From Oligoflexia bacterium (GTDB lineage Bacteria > Bdellovibrionota > Bacteriovoracia > Bacteriovoracales > Bacteriovoracaceae): a stretch of 64,000 bases of DNA. Of this stretch, positions 44,145 through 54,500 are shown piece by piece. The DNA is taken from contig JADFZW010000005.1 of assembly GCA_015232355.1 (NCBI GenBank), positions 62,001 to 126,000 of the forward strand. The letters are read 5' to 3'. The notes below the pieces were generated by a model. It searched no databases. It worked only from the letters and a program-made list of their open reading frames with translations, and was not told where the DNA came from. Numbering within the stretch: position 1 is the stretch's first letter; each line of letters starts with the position of its first letter. A program made the position numbers and the translations under genes.

Positions 44145-46058
44145 TTATACCATTTGGTTCATTATTACTTGAGCTAATGCTTTAGAATACATTTGGTGTT
44201 CTATAGATAAACCATATTGCTTAATCTCTTGAAGTGTATTTACATTACTCAAATCAACATCTTGTTGTAGAATTATTTTTCCACTATCAACACTCTCATC
44301 TACGAAGTGTACGGTGATTTTTGTTTCCTTTAATTTATTTTCAAATGCATATTCATATCCTCTATTTCCACGATAACAATTAGGATCTGCAGGATGAATA
44401 TTTATAATTCGATCTTTATAATGTTGAATGAAAAATGGTGATAATACTCTCATAAAACCCGCCAAAACAATATAATCTAAATTCATTGGCAATATCTCTG
44501 AAAGAACTATGGTTTCAAATTGCAATCTACTTAGATTTCTACTATCTACTACACAAGTTTTAATGGACATTTTTCGTGCATATAAAATTCCAGGAGCATC
44601 TGGATTGTTAGATACGACTAAAACTATTTCCGCCAAATCTTTTAATGATCCATTAATTATATTTTCATGTAATGCCTGCAAGTTGCTACCAGTGCCTGAA
44701 ATAAATACCGCTAAACGTTTTAATCGCTTTAGTGATTGAGCTATACCTATATCCTTTCTATAGTAACAACCATCAAAAGCTATTTGTCCACACTGTTCAT
44801 ATGCTTTCTCTCTGGCATCAGCAAAAGAATTTCCTTCTGCCACCACACACATCACTCGACCACCACTAGTAACGATTTTATCATCAACTCTTTTTGTGCC
44901 CGCATGAAATATTATCGTATGATTTTGAGTTTGAGTTTGATTACTTTTAAAAATAATTTCCTTATCTATTTCATACTTCTCAGGATATCCTTTTGAGCAT
45001 AAAACTACTCCTAGCATTTTTTTATCTTTTTTAATTCTAATTTTAATCTTTAATTTTCTTTGATCTAACTTACCATCCAATGTCTCTTCTATTAAATCAA
45101 TTAAATTATTTTCAATCAATGGTAGTATTACTTGTGCTTCAGGATCACCTAAACGTACATTGTATTCTAATAGGTAAGGACCATTAGCAGTTAACATTAA
45201 ACCAAAATATAGAAATCCTTTATATTCTATTCCCTCACTCTTCAATCCCTCTAGGGTAGGTTGTATAATTTTATTTTCTATCTCTGATAAGAGTTGTTCT
45301 GAAATAGGTATGGGCGCAAGTGCACCCATACCACCAGTATTGGCACCTAAATCTCCATCCCCAATTTTCTTATGATCACGAGCAGGGGGAAATATTAAAT
45401 AGTGACCACTCATAGAATCGACAATGGTTATAATGGAGAGTTCAAGGCCAAACAACTTTTCTTCGATTATAAAGTTTATGTTATTAGCAAACATTGCTCT
45501 CATCTGATCTAATGATTTATTGGCCTCTTCTCTTGAGGAGCAAACATAAACTCCCTTTCCTTGTGCTAATCCATCATATTTAATTACTAAGTTTCCATTT
45601 AAATCATTTATTATCTTAGCTTCATCGACGTCAGCTAAACCGCTTAATGAAAAATGTCTTGCTGTAGGAATAGCATACTTATTCATGAAATTTTTTGCAA
45701 ATATTTTAGAAGATTCTAAAAGTGCTGCTTCTTTTGTTGGCCCAAATACTTTTGTAGAATAATTAGAGGATTTAAAATAATCTACTATCCCCAGAGATAG
45801 GGGGTATTCTGAACCAGGAATAATCAAATCAATTTTTTTTTCTTCGGCAAAGGATTTGATCTTTTCAAAATCATCTACTTGCAAAAAAACTCTATCTTCC
45901 TCTGGTATACCAGCATTCCCTGGAAGAACATAGACTTTTACTTTTGCTTCTGCTTTTAATTTTATATTTATAAAATCGTTTACAATTTTATAGTATAGAG
46001 CATGTTCTCGACCACCAGATCCTAAAATTAAAATGTTCATCAGGTTCATCATGTTCAT
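44145..46058 (-). CDS. purDN: GAR synthetase fused to GAR transformylase (PurD-PurN)
   Basis: 637 residues from the ATG at 46058 (6 nt after AAGAG; a TTG lies 6 bp upstream, and further ATGs lie at positions 3 to 7 of the chain). PurD (about 1-430) has ILILGSGGREHAL, ATP-grasp LVIKYDGLAQGKGVYV, GDLGANTGGMGA and YNVRLGDPEAQ. PurN (about 448-637) has ISGTGSNLQAL, NIHPADPN (catalytic Asn and His) and VHFVDESVDSG (Asp). It makes GAR, then formyl-GAR. PurD-PurN in this order without the PurM domain differs from the vertebrate three-domain enzyme. The PurN region HPADPNCYRGNRGYEYA is unlike the common HPSLLPKYPG. It lies 11 bp after purB. Confidence 0.94.
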   Translation of the reverse strand: MNMMNLMNILILGSGGREHALYYKIVNDFINIKLKAEAKVKVYVLPGNAGIPEEDRVFLQVDDFEKIKSFAEEKKIDLIIPGSEYPLSLGIVDYFKSSNYSTKVFGPTKEAALLESSKIFAKNFMNKYAIPTARHFSLSGLADVDEAKIINDLNGNLVIKYDGLAQGKGVYVCSSREEANKSLDQMRAMFANNINFIIEEKLFGLELSIITIVDSMSGHYLIFPPARDHKKIGDGDLGANTGGMGALAPIPISEQLLSEIENKIIQPTLEGLKSEGIEYKGFLYFGLMLTANGPYLLEYNVRLGDPEAQVILPLIENNLIDLIEETLDGKLDQRKLKIKIRIKKDKKMLGVVLCSKGYPEKYEIDKEIIFKSNQTQTQNHTIIFHAGTKRVDDKIVTSGGRVMCVVAEGNSFADAREKAYEQCGQIAFDGCYYRKDIGIAQSLKRLKRLAVFISGTGSNLQALHENIINGSLKDLAEIVLVVSNNPDAPGILYARKMSIKTCVVDSRNLSRLQFETIVLSEILPMNLDYIVLAGFMRVLSPFFIQHYKDRIINIHPADPNCYRGNRGYEYAFENKLKETKITVHFVDESVDSGKIILQQDVDLSNVNTLQEIKQYGLSIEHQMYSKALAQVIMNQMV

Positions 46059-46069
46059 CAGCAACTCTT

Positions 46070-47497
46070 TTAAAACTTAAAATAATTATTTACTTCTTCA
46101 ATAACTCTCTCTGCCAGTTTGGGAGCAATACCAATATATTCTTTAACCTCAAGTTCAATAAATATCTTTTTTTGTTTTTCACTTATATTAAGACTATTAA
46201 CAAATTTAGCATAACTCTCTCTATCGTTTGATTTTCCTCTAAAATATTGTTTTGTTAATTCATAGGGATCATCTTCATCGTTAGCTGAAGAGTTCATAAT
46301 CTGTAACATTTTCAATTTTGTTTGTATGGGCTCACTAAGAAGTGATGGATTACTCTCCAGAACTGCTTTTGTAACATTCTCATCTACATCAATTCTTTTT
46401 AATCCTTTTAAAACATTTTTCAATGCTAAATAGCTATGGGCCATTGCAACTCCAACATTTCTAAACAAAGTACTTCCTACCAAATCTCTTTGCATCCTCG
46501 AGCGAGTAAGCTCATCGGCCAAAAGATTTAGTAAATTATTACTTAACAGTGAGTTACCCTCGCTATTTTCAAAATTTATGGGATTAATTTTATGAGGCAT
46601 TGTTGAAGATCCAATCTCCTTAGTATTATTTGGATCTGCTAGATTTTTCAAATATCCATAGGATATGTACATCCACATATCACGATTAAAATCAATTAAA
46701 ATATTATTTTGTCTTTTAAGTAAAAAGAATAATTCGGCCAAATTATCATTATCTTCTATTTGGGTGGTAATGATATTTGTTTTTAAACCAAAAGAATTTA
46801 TAAATTTATCTGCAAGTGAATACCAATCAATTTCTTTGGCCGCAAATACCATCGCTGAAAAATTTCCTGTAGCTCCATTTAGTTTAGAGTAAAATTCAAA
46901 TGAATTAATCTTCTTATAAACAATAAACAATCTATTTAAATAAACTGCCAACTCCTTTCCTGCAGTTGTAGGAGTGGCCATTTGTCCATGAGTACGTGCT
47001 GGCCAAGGTGAGTTCTTATATTTTGAGCTTAAAATTAACAGTGAGTGCAACAATGATTTTAAAGAGGGAAGATGTATTTTTGTTATATAATCTTTTATTA
47101 AAAGATTATAGGAGATATTATTCACATCCTCAGATGTTAATCCAAAGTGAATTAAGTTAAGTAAATTCTTAGGAAATACTTCTAGCAATTTATTTCGTAA
47201 AAATATCTCTACTGCTTTAACATCATGATTGGTTTGTGCTTCAATTGATTTAATCTCTTGATAAGTACGATCATTATAGTTATCAATAATACTTTTAAGA
47301 AAATTGCTCTGATTTTGATTTTGATCAAGATCAAAATTAGAAATTTCCTTCAGCAAAAGTTTAAAATATTCTATTTCAACTTTTAAGCGATATTTAAATA
47401 ATGCCTCTTCGGAAAAAAACGCTGAAAGTTCACTAAGATCTTTATAGTAACGTCCATCCAGAGGAGAAATCGCATCTATTTTTTTATTCACACTCAT
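46070..47497 (-). CDS. purB: Adenylosuccinate lyase
   Basis: 475 residues. Motifs: ISPLDGRYY, SIEAQTNHDVKAVE (catalytic His), THGQMATPTTAGKE and the signature GSSTMPHKINPINFENSEGN. It cleaves SAICAR to AICAR and adenylosuccinate to AMP. It looks like the Escherichia coli PurB type, in contrast to the eukaryote-like partners. A short Gln-Asn repeat from a 6-bp DNA repeat lies near residue 60. The ATG overlaps the purCE stop (4 bp), coupling translation. Secure. Confidence 0.96.
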   Translation of the reverse strand: MSVNKKIDAISPLDGRYYKDLSELSAFFSEEALFKYRLKVEIEYFKLLLKEISNFDLDQNQNQSNFLKSIIDNYNDRTYQEIKSIEAQTNHDVKAVEIFLRNKLLEVFPKNLLNLIHFGLTSEDVNNISYNLLIKDYITKIHLPSLKSLLHSLLILSSKYKNSPWPARTHGQMATPTTAGKELAVYLNRLFIVYKKINSFEFYSKLNGATGNFSAMVFAAKEIDWYSLADKFINSFGLKTNIITTQIEDNDNLAELFFLLKRQNNILIDFNRDMWMYISYGYLKNLADPNNTKEIGSSTMPHKINPINFENSEGNSLLSNNLLNLLADELTRSRMQRDLVGSTLFRNVGVAMAHSYLALKNVLKGLKRIDVDENVTKAVLESNPSLLSEPIQTKLKMLQIMNSSANDEDDPYELTKQYFRGKSNDRESYAKFVNSLNISEKQKKIFIELEVKEYIGIAPKLAERVIEEVNNYFKF

Positions 47498-48948
47498 AAC
47501 GCTTGTACCTCTTGATCATCATTTTTTAATTTATCTTTTAGATCTATTATTTCACTTGCAAATCTACTCTTTAATCGCTCTAACTGTAATGCCTTCAATG
47601 CTAATCTAGTGCCTCCCTCTACATCTACTGAAGTGGCCACGCTAGCATTTTGAGGCATGATTAATGATGAATTTATATTTAAAAACATATCTAAATTATC
47701 TTTAAAGGGTGGAATATTTATTACCGGAACTGTGAGATTATATGCAAGCGATCCACCCAGACCATTTGATCGGCCAGCAATGGCAATTACAACAGTTGGA
47801 TTAATTGAATTGTTTAGTTCTCTTCCTAAATTTGAAATTTCCTCTCCATTTTTGTGAGCGGAAATTACTCTCATCATTACATCTACATCATATAAATTAC
47901 AAATTTTTTTAATTTTCAGAGCATGTTCTAGATCATTTTTAGAACCCATAACTATTACTATCAATCCATCCTTAATAATATTTTTATCTATTAAGGTTTT
48001 ATATAACTCTTCATTGCAATTTTTCGAACTATTTTTTGAACTAATTTTCGAACTATTTATAGAGTAGATTTGATTTGCTAACATTCCAGTTATATCTTGA
48101 TATAATTGAATGTAGCGTTTAGTAGTATCACATACAATATCGTCTGGAAGTACTTTGGGCATTTCCTTTGATGCCTTTGACTCTTTGGCGTCCATTAAAT
48201 ACTTACGAACAAATTCTTTATCTGGTGATTCCACTTCTATTTGATTTTTTTCATATTGTGATTTATACCAAAATCTAGACGAGTCTGGAGTAAATATTTC
48301 ATCTATCAATATTAACTTGTCATCATTAATTTGAGTCGCAAATTCAAATTTTGTATCCACTAGCAAAATATTTCTCTCTTCTAAATATGAACTTACAAAT
48401 TTAAAAAGTGATAAAGAAACATCATAGATATAATCTAGCAACTCTTTAGTAATTATTTTACTTTCAATTATTTGTTGATAAGAAATCTCTTGGTCTGAAA
48501 CATCTTTAGTAGTAGGAGTGATAATAATGTCACTTAATGCTGCATTTTGAGTTAACCCTTCAGGTAATGTATAGGTTGAAAATTTTCTTTGTCCTTTACT
48601 GTAGCTGCGCCAAAGTGATCCGCTTATATATTTTCTTACAATAAATTCTAACTTAATTGGTTTTGCTTCTTGAACTATTGAAGCATTACTTGAAATCTCT
48701 TCAATAAGATGATTTTTGATTATATGTTTAGTTTTATTAAACCAGAAATTTGTAAGCATATTAAGAATAGATCCCTTATAAGGTATCTTTGAATCTAAGA
48801 TGTGATCAAATGCTGAAATTCTGTCACTTACAACTATCAAGCGTTTACTTTCATCATTTCCTAATCTAAAACTATCTCTAACCTTACCACTATGTATTTT
48901 TTTTAGCGGTGGAATTGAAATACCATCTCTATCTTTCATATCCTTCAT
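47494..48948 (-). CDS. purCE: SAICAR synthase fused to class II AIR carboxylase (PurC-PurE, PAICS-like)
   Basis: 484 residues. PurC (1-300) has KIHSGKVRDSF, VSDRISAFDH, LVDTKFEFA and LIDEIFTPDSSRFW. PurE begins near 329 with VIVMGSKNDLEH, VISAHKNGEE and AIAGRSNGLGG followed by VPVINIPP. That RSNGLG signature is animal PAICS-like, where AIR is carboxylated directly by CO2, unlike bacterial class I PurE with GAGGAAHLPG. This matches the absence of purK in the operon. The junction holds a Ser-Ser-Lys repeat from 15-bp DNA units. AGGA lies about 7 nt before the ATG; 15 bp after purH. Confidence 0.95.
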   Translation of the reverse strand: MKDMKDRDGISIPPLKKIHSGKVRDSFRLGNDESKRLIVVSDRISAFDHILDSKIPYKGSILNMLTNFWFNKTKHIIKNHLIEEISSNASIVQEAKPIKLEFIVRKYISGSLWRSYSKGQRKFSTYTLPEGLTQNAALSDIIITPTTKDVSDQEISYQQIIESKIITKELLDYIYDVSLSLFKFVSSYLEERNILLVDTKFEFATQINDDKLILIDEIFTPDSSRFWYKSQYEKNQIEVESPDKEFVRKYLMDAKESKASKEMPKVLPDDIVCDTTKRYIQLYQDITGMLANQIYSINSSKISSKNSSKNCNEELYKTLIDKNIIKDGLIVIVMGSKNDLEHALKIKKICNLYDVDVMMRVISAHKNGEEISNLGRELNNSINPTVVIAIAGRSNGLGGSLAYNLTVPVINIPPFKDNLDMFLNINSSLIMPQNASVATSVDVEGGTRLALKALQLERLKSRFASEIIDLKDKLKNDDQEVQAL

Positions 48949-48963
48949 ACTATTTTCCTATTT

Positions 48964-50643
48964 TCAATGTTTAAATAATCTTACTCCAGTAAATATCAAA
49001 TCAATTTCTAATTCATTTGCCTTTGCAATAACATCCTTATCACGAATGGAACCTCCGGGTTCAACTACTGTTTTTATATTTTTATATTTAGAAATTAACT
49101 CTATACTATCAGCAAAAGGAAAAAATCCATCAGAAAATAAAATTAAATCGCCATCGTTATCTCTTCTTTCTCTAATGGTATTTTCTAAAGCAGCATTAAC
49201 CGCTCCTACTCTATTTGGCCACCCTACTCCTGCACCCACTAATTGAATGGTAAAAGTAGCTCCAGATCTTTCATGTTTAACAACAGCAATAGCATTTGAC
49301 TTCATCTCTTTAACTACTTTTAATCCAAATTCGATAGCATCCATCTTTGAATCTAAATCAATTGCTCTATTTTTATTTTTAGAAACAATATTTAGCTCAT
49401 TATATATCTTGGAATTTCTCTCCTGAATTAAAAGTGAACCAGCAAAATTAGTTAGATATTTAACTTCCATTTTTGGGTTAGTAAATTTATCTACTCTAAC
49501 AATTTTAATATTTTTATAAATACTATTTAATCTATCCACAACTCCTAAATCAAAATCAGGAGCTAATATAACTTCAAAAAATCTATTCTTTGTTACTCCA
49601 TTTTCTTGATATGAGAAACAATCCAACGTTTTCATCTCTAAAGGAGTATTAAAAGATAATACACCTCCAAAAGAAGATACAACATCCCCTTCTAGTGCTT
49701 TTACAAATGATTTTGATTGATGTTGATCAGCAGAAGTGCTAGCAACCCCACAAGGATTGGAATGTTTTACAATAACACTTACATAATTATTCGAATTATT
49801 CAAATTATTTGAATAATTCAAATCATTTATCAAAGCAAGTGAACTATCAATATCTACTATATTATTATATGAGAGAGAATTTTTTGATAAGCATTTTATA
49901 TTCGCTTGTTTAGATTTATAAAAGCTAGCCTTCTGATGTGGATTTTCTCCATATTTCAAATCACTGTTATTGTCACTGTTATTCTCATTATCACCATAAC
50001 CCTTTGGGAAAATTTGTGCAAAAGCATTGGCCACAGATAGTTCATACTCAGCTGTATATCTAAATGCTTTTTTCATTAAAAAGATACTATCTTTAATCGT
50101 AAGTGAACCATTATTTTTTTCTAATGAATCTTTTATTAAATCATAATCATCATAATCAACAACTGATACAACATTTTGAAAATTTTTGGCCCCGGCCCTA
50201 ATTAAGAGCATTCCACCTATATCAATATAAGTTGTTAGTTTAGTTACATTATCAATATTATAATTTTCATTCTGATAATACTCATTAAACGGATAAAGAT
50301 TTGCTATCACCATATCAAATTTATGTAAGTGCAATTTATTAAATTCTTCCTGCTCACTCTGATTATTTGGATCAAAGAGCAGCGATGCTGATAACTGATA
50401 GGAGATAGTTTTGACCTTTCCCTTTAAAATCTCAGGATTTTTAGTATAGCTTGAAATACTAAATAAATTTGAAGTAGGAATAATCTTTAAATCCTCAATA
50501 AATTTTTTAGTTCCATCGCTAGCATAAATCTCTACATCAAATTTTTTTAATACTTCTAAAATTATTGGCAATTTATCTTTTTGATGAACACTGATCAATA
50601 CACGCTTTATTTTTATTAACTTAGATTCATCATGCGCACTCAT
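48964..50643 (-). CDS. purH: Bifunctional AICAR transformylase / IMP cyclohydrolase
   Basis: 559 residues. The cyclohydrolase part has IYASDGTKKF, FDMVIANLYPF and IDIGGMLLIRAGAKN; the transformylase part has KYGENPHQKASFY, VKHSNPCGVA (catalytic Lys-His) and WPNRVGAVNAA, ending VVEPGGSIRDKD. It carries out the last two steps to IMP. After KVKT the usual LHPxxHGG segment reads ISYQLSASLLF, a clear departure near the cyclohydrolase nucleotide site. Repeats give NNSDNNSD and a NNLNNSNN stretch that also forms a perfect DNA hairpin. Sits between purQ and purCE. Confidence 0.94.
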   Translation of the reverse strand: MSAHDESKLIKIKRVLISVHQKDKLPIILEVLKKFDVEIYASDGTKKFIEDLKIIPTSNLFSISSYTKNPEILKGKVKTISYQLSASLLFDPNNQSEQEEFNKLHLHKFDMVIANLYPFNEYYQNENYNIDNVTKLTTYIDIGGMLLIRAGAKNFQNVVSVVDYDDYDLIKDSLEKNNGSLTIKDSIFLMKKAFRYTAEYELSVANAFAQIFPKGYGDNENNSDNNSDLKYGENPHQKASFYKSKQANIKCLSKNSLSYNNIVDIDSSLALINDLNYSNNLNNSNNYVSVIVKHSNPCGVASTSADQHQSKSFVKALEGDVVSSFGGVLSFNTPLEMKTLDCFSYQENGVTKNRFFEVILAPDFDLGVVDRLNSIYKNIKIVRVDKFTNPKMEVKYLTNFAGSLLIQERNSKIYNELNIVSKNKNRAIDLDSKMDAIEFGLKVVKEMKSNAIAVVKHERSGATFTIQLVGAGVGWPNRVGAVNAALENTIRERRDNDGDLILFSDGFFPFADSIELISKYKNIKTVVEPGGSIRDKDVIAKANELEIDLIFTGVRLFKH

Positions 50644-50671
50644 TTTTACCTCTATTTTTATTTATTTACTT

Positions 50672-51550
50672 CTAACTCTTTATTTTTAAAATATGATTAA
50701 TTATATTTTTAAAAATTTGTGATCCATTTACTGGCAAATCTTCACCATTTTGCTCGCATCTCCTATCACTCATTATAGTTGGCCAATTTGGATGATTATA
50801 AATATTAAGATATGCTTCCGGATGAGGCATCATCCCCACTACTTGTCCGCTTATATCACTTATGGCCGCTAAATATAAATCCGAACCACATGGATTTAAA
50901 TGCGGTTCATTGGTTAATTGATTTTTATCATCCACATATTGAAGTAAATGTAAATTTTTAGAAATAATAGCATCGTAAATCTCTCCATCTCTAATTAGCA
51001 ATCGTCCCTCTCCACAACGAATAGGTAATTCTATAAAATCAATACCTCTAAAAAATGGAGACTTGTTTTGGGTGTTGACTGCAAATCTACACCATCTGTT
51101 TTCAAAGTTGGCCGTAGAATTTTCTTTCAGGGTTACTTCCATTTCAAATTGTAAATTAATATTAGGTAATAAACCTAACTTAACCAACATTTGAAAACCA
51201 TTACATACACCTAAAATATACCCTCCATTTTGAATAAAGATTTTCATCTCCTCAAGCATTGAAGGTGCACCTATTCTAGATGAGCTTCGCTTATGCTTAA
51301 TAAAATTTGCTAAAACTTTCCCCGATGTTAGATTATCTCCGAATGAAAATCCCCCAGGAAAATTTATCAAATCATATTTATGAATAATGTTTGGATCATC
51401 TAGTATGCTATTTATATGAACAATAGATACTGCAAGATTTTTGACATCCAATAATTTATAACTCCAAAACATCTCTTGTTCGCAATTAATACCTTGGCCA
51501 CTTATAATTAAAACATTAACCATATTATTAATTTTGCTATTCATCTTCAT
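50672..51550 (-). CDS. purQ: FGAM synthase glutaminase subunit PurQ
   Basis: 292 residues. Class I glutaminase: LIISGQGINCEQE, NFPGGFSFGDNLTSG, ILGVCNGFQML (nucleophile Cys) and MMPHPEAYL (His-Glu pair). It supplies ammonia to PurSL for making FGAM. Its ATG overlaps the purSL stop as ATGA. It is about 60 residues longer than Bacillus PurQ and, in its LTLKENSTANFENRW-type strand and PHPE end, resembles the glutaminase domain of long PurL, so it may be a split-off domain. Start could also be the Met at residue 3 or 10. Confidence 0.93.
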   Translation of the reverse strand: MKMNSKINNMVNVLIISGQGINCEQEMFWSYKLLDVKNLAVSIVHINSILDDPNIIHKYDLINFPGGFSFGDNLTSGKVLANFIKHKRSSSRIGAPSMLEEMKIFIQNGGYILGVCNGFQMLVKLGLLPNINLQFEMEVTLKENSTANFENRWCRFAVNTQNKSPFFRGIDFIELPIRCGEGRLLIRDGEIYDAIISKNLHLLQYVDDKNQLTNEPHLNPCGSDLYLAAISDISGQVVGMMPHPEAYLNIYNHPNWPTIMSDRRCEQNGEDLPVNGSQIFKNIINHILKIKS

Positions 51551-54500
51551 TCATTACCTCCATATTGTAAAAAACGAGGTTTTGTAAATGAAGAATATAG
51601 GGTTGAGGTTGCAATCTCTACTATTAATTTATTTTGATTATAAATTTTAAGATCAACTTTTGCGGAGGATTCTCCTTGGCCTTGACCTTGGCCTTCTACT
51701 TCTCCTAATAGCTTAAATCTTCCATCAAATATTGATTCAAACAAAGATTTCATTTTAGGATTTATACTAACTAAAAAACGAGAGTGTGATTCACTAAAAA
51801 GAAATGGAATAACATTATTAGAACAGGAAAGATTAATTGTGGCCCCCAAATTATTTGCAAATAATGACTCTGCAAGTGCAACTACAAGACCGCCATCAGA
51901 TAGATCATGTGACGAATTCAAAATCCTTCTACGATTTGCTTCCATCATCTTTAAATATAAATCCAAGGCCATCTCTTTTCTTACCTTTGGTACTACTACA
52001 TTTGATTTAGGTAGTACCAAAGGTATCTGTATCTCAGGATATAAATCAATTAAATCAAAGAGCCGTGCTTTGGCCAATTCATCATCATAGGTTTCACCTA
52101 AAAGATAAATTAAATCACCGCTCACTTTAAATTCAGCGCTATTAATCCGCCGTACATCTTCAATATTGGCCACAAAGGAGTAGAGAATAGTTGGTGGAAT
52201 GGATATTTTTTTATCTTTATAGATAAAATCATTTTTCATACTATCCTTTCCTGAAGTCAAAGGAATGTTAAAGAATGTGGCCATATCAAACAATCCTTCA
52301 CACATTTGAACTAGTTTACCAAGTTTTTCTTTTCCATCAGGATTTGTTTGAGGATCATAGCATACATTTGGCAAGCAAAAATTATCACAAACAGACCAAA
52401 AATTATTTTTATGTGTATGTGTATGTGGTAACTCACCACCTACCGAAATTATTGAACGAATGTTTTCATCGAATGCCCCTTGAGACATTTGATATGGATC
52501 TAACTCTGCATACTGAGGACATAATCCATTAGATATCGCCACTCCTTTGTAAGAATTATAAAATAATCTAAAAACAGCGGCATCCTGAGGAGAAAATTGA
52601 TTTTGAGTTCCCACTCCTCCCATCAATGATTTTAAAATAGTCTGTCCCTTAACTTCATGATCATAAACTCTAATGATCTCCTCTCGAGAGCAGATATTTA
52701 TATTTGATAATAATTGGCAAATAATATTATTCAAAGTTGTTTTGTTAAAATCTATATCGAATATTTGTGAATTTTTTTCTGAATTGTTTGTTTTGTGAAT
52801 TGCTTCTAATACTTTTTGAGGATAACCTTTATGTAAAAATTCAAGATCTAAATGTAAGATCAACTTCTCCTTGTAATAAACTGAGAGGTGATTATCATTC
52901 TTAAACTGACCAATATTACAAATCTCCACTTGAAACTTTTGTGCTAACACTTGCAACTCATTCAACTTTTCTCTTTCAACTACTAAAGTAATTCTCTCCT
53001 GCGATTCACTTAAAAATATTTCCCAAGGTTTCAAAAATGAGTATTTAAGCAAAACTTTTTCCAAAAATACTTCAGCACCACCTGCAATTTGTGCTAATTC
53101 ACCTATAGATGATGACAATCCACCAGCTCCATTATCAGTCATAGTCTTTACTAAATATCTATCTCTTGCCTCCTCTAAAAAATCAAAGAGAATTTTTTGA
53201 GTGTATGGACTTCCAATTTGCACTGCTGAACTTGGGGAATTTTCATCTAACCCTAATGAAGAAAAAGTGGCACCATGAATTCCATCACGACCTACTCTTC
53301 CTCCTGCAGAGATAATTAAATCTCCACACTCAATTTTTTTAAGAGCAGTATTAACCTCACTCTCACTCTCATTATCTTTAACAGTTGCTGGCGAAAGGGC
53401 AGCAGTACCACAAAAGACTAATGGTTTGCCACTAAATCTATCATCAAAAACAATTGAACCATTAACGGTAGGAATTCCCATCTTATTTCCACCATCTTTA
53501 ATTCCTTTAACCACACCATACATAATTCTTCGTGGATCCATTTGACCAGGTAAAAGATTATTTCTTTGGGCATAATCTGCAGGAGCAAAACATAAAACAT
53601 TAGTATTAAAAAGTGGTCTAGCACCACCAATACCTGTCGCAACTGCATCTCGATTTACGCCTAAAATTCCTGTGAGTGCTCCACCATAAGGATCAAGCGC
53701 TGATGGTGAGTTATGAGTCTCTACTTTCCACGAGAGATAGTGATCATCATCTACTCTTACTAGGCCAGCATTATCATCAAATACTTTAACTAAAAAATCA
53801 ACTTTCTCATTCACAATCTCTGTTGCTTTTCGAATGTAAGTATCAAATAAGGAATCAATAACTCTCTTCTCACCATCAAGCTCAAAATGAATTTTGGCCC
53901 TAAACTCTTTGTGCTTACAATGTTCGGACCAAGTTTGAGCTATCGCCTGCAATTCAATATCATATGGCCACATCGGCAGATTAAGTGAGCGACGCTTATC
54001 TGCTACATCTCTTCTCAAATAATAATTACGAATAGCTTTCATTTCTGCAAGATCTAGTGCTAATAAATATTTTTGCGATATTTGTAATAACTTTTCATCA
54101 CTCTCATTATCACAAGATAAATCAATAATTTCATTTATTCTCAATCTCTCATTATCATTTGAGTCTATCGAGGAAAAAAACAGATGCTCTCGCTCCTTAA
54201 ACATTTCAATATCATTTCCTACTTGTATATGATGAATTAATTTATTGGCCAAATATTTAGATGCATATTCTTCTAGTAATTCTAAGGAGATTTTCTCTTC
54301 AAATGCATATAAGGTGCTACTTCTGACTTTCAAATCATTATCGATATTTAAATTTGAATTTAAATATTCTTTAATATTCTTTTCTGCAATCTTACCTTCA
54401 TCATCGGTGACTTCCGGTCTGGGTGCAATTTCTATAAAACTATTAAATGAACGATTAAATACCAAATCAAAATCTAATTTATTTAAATAAAATTGATCGG

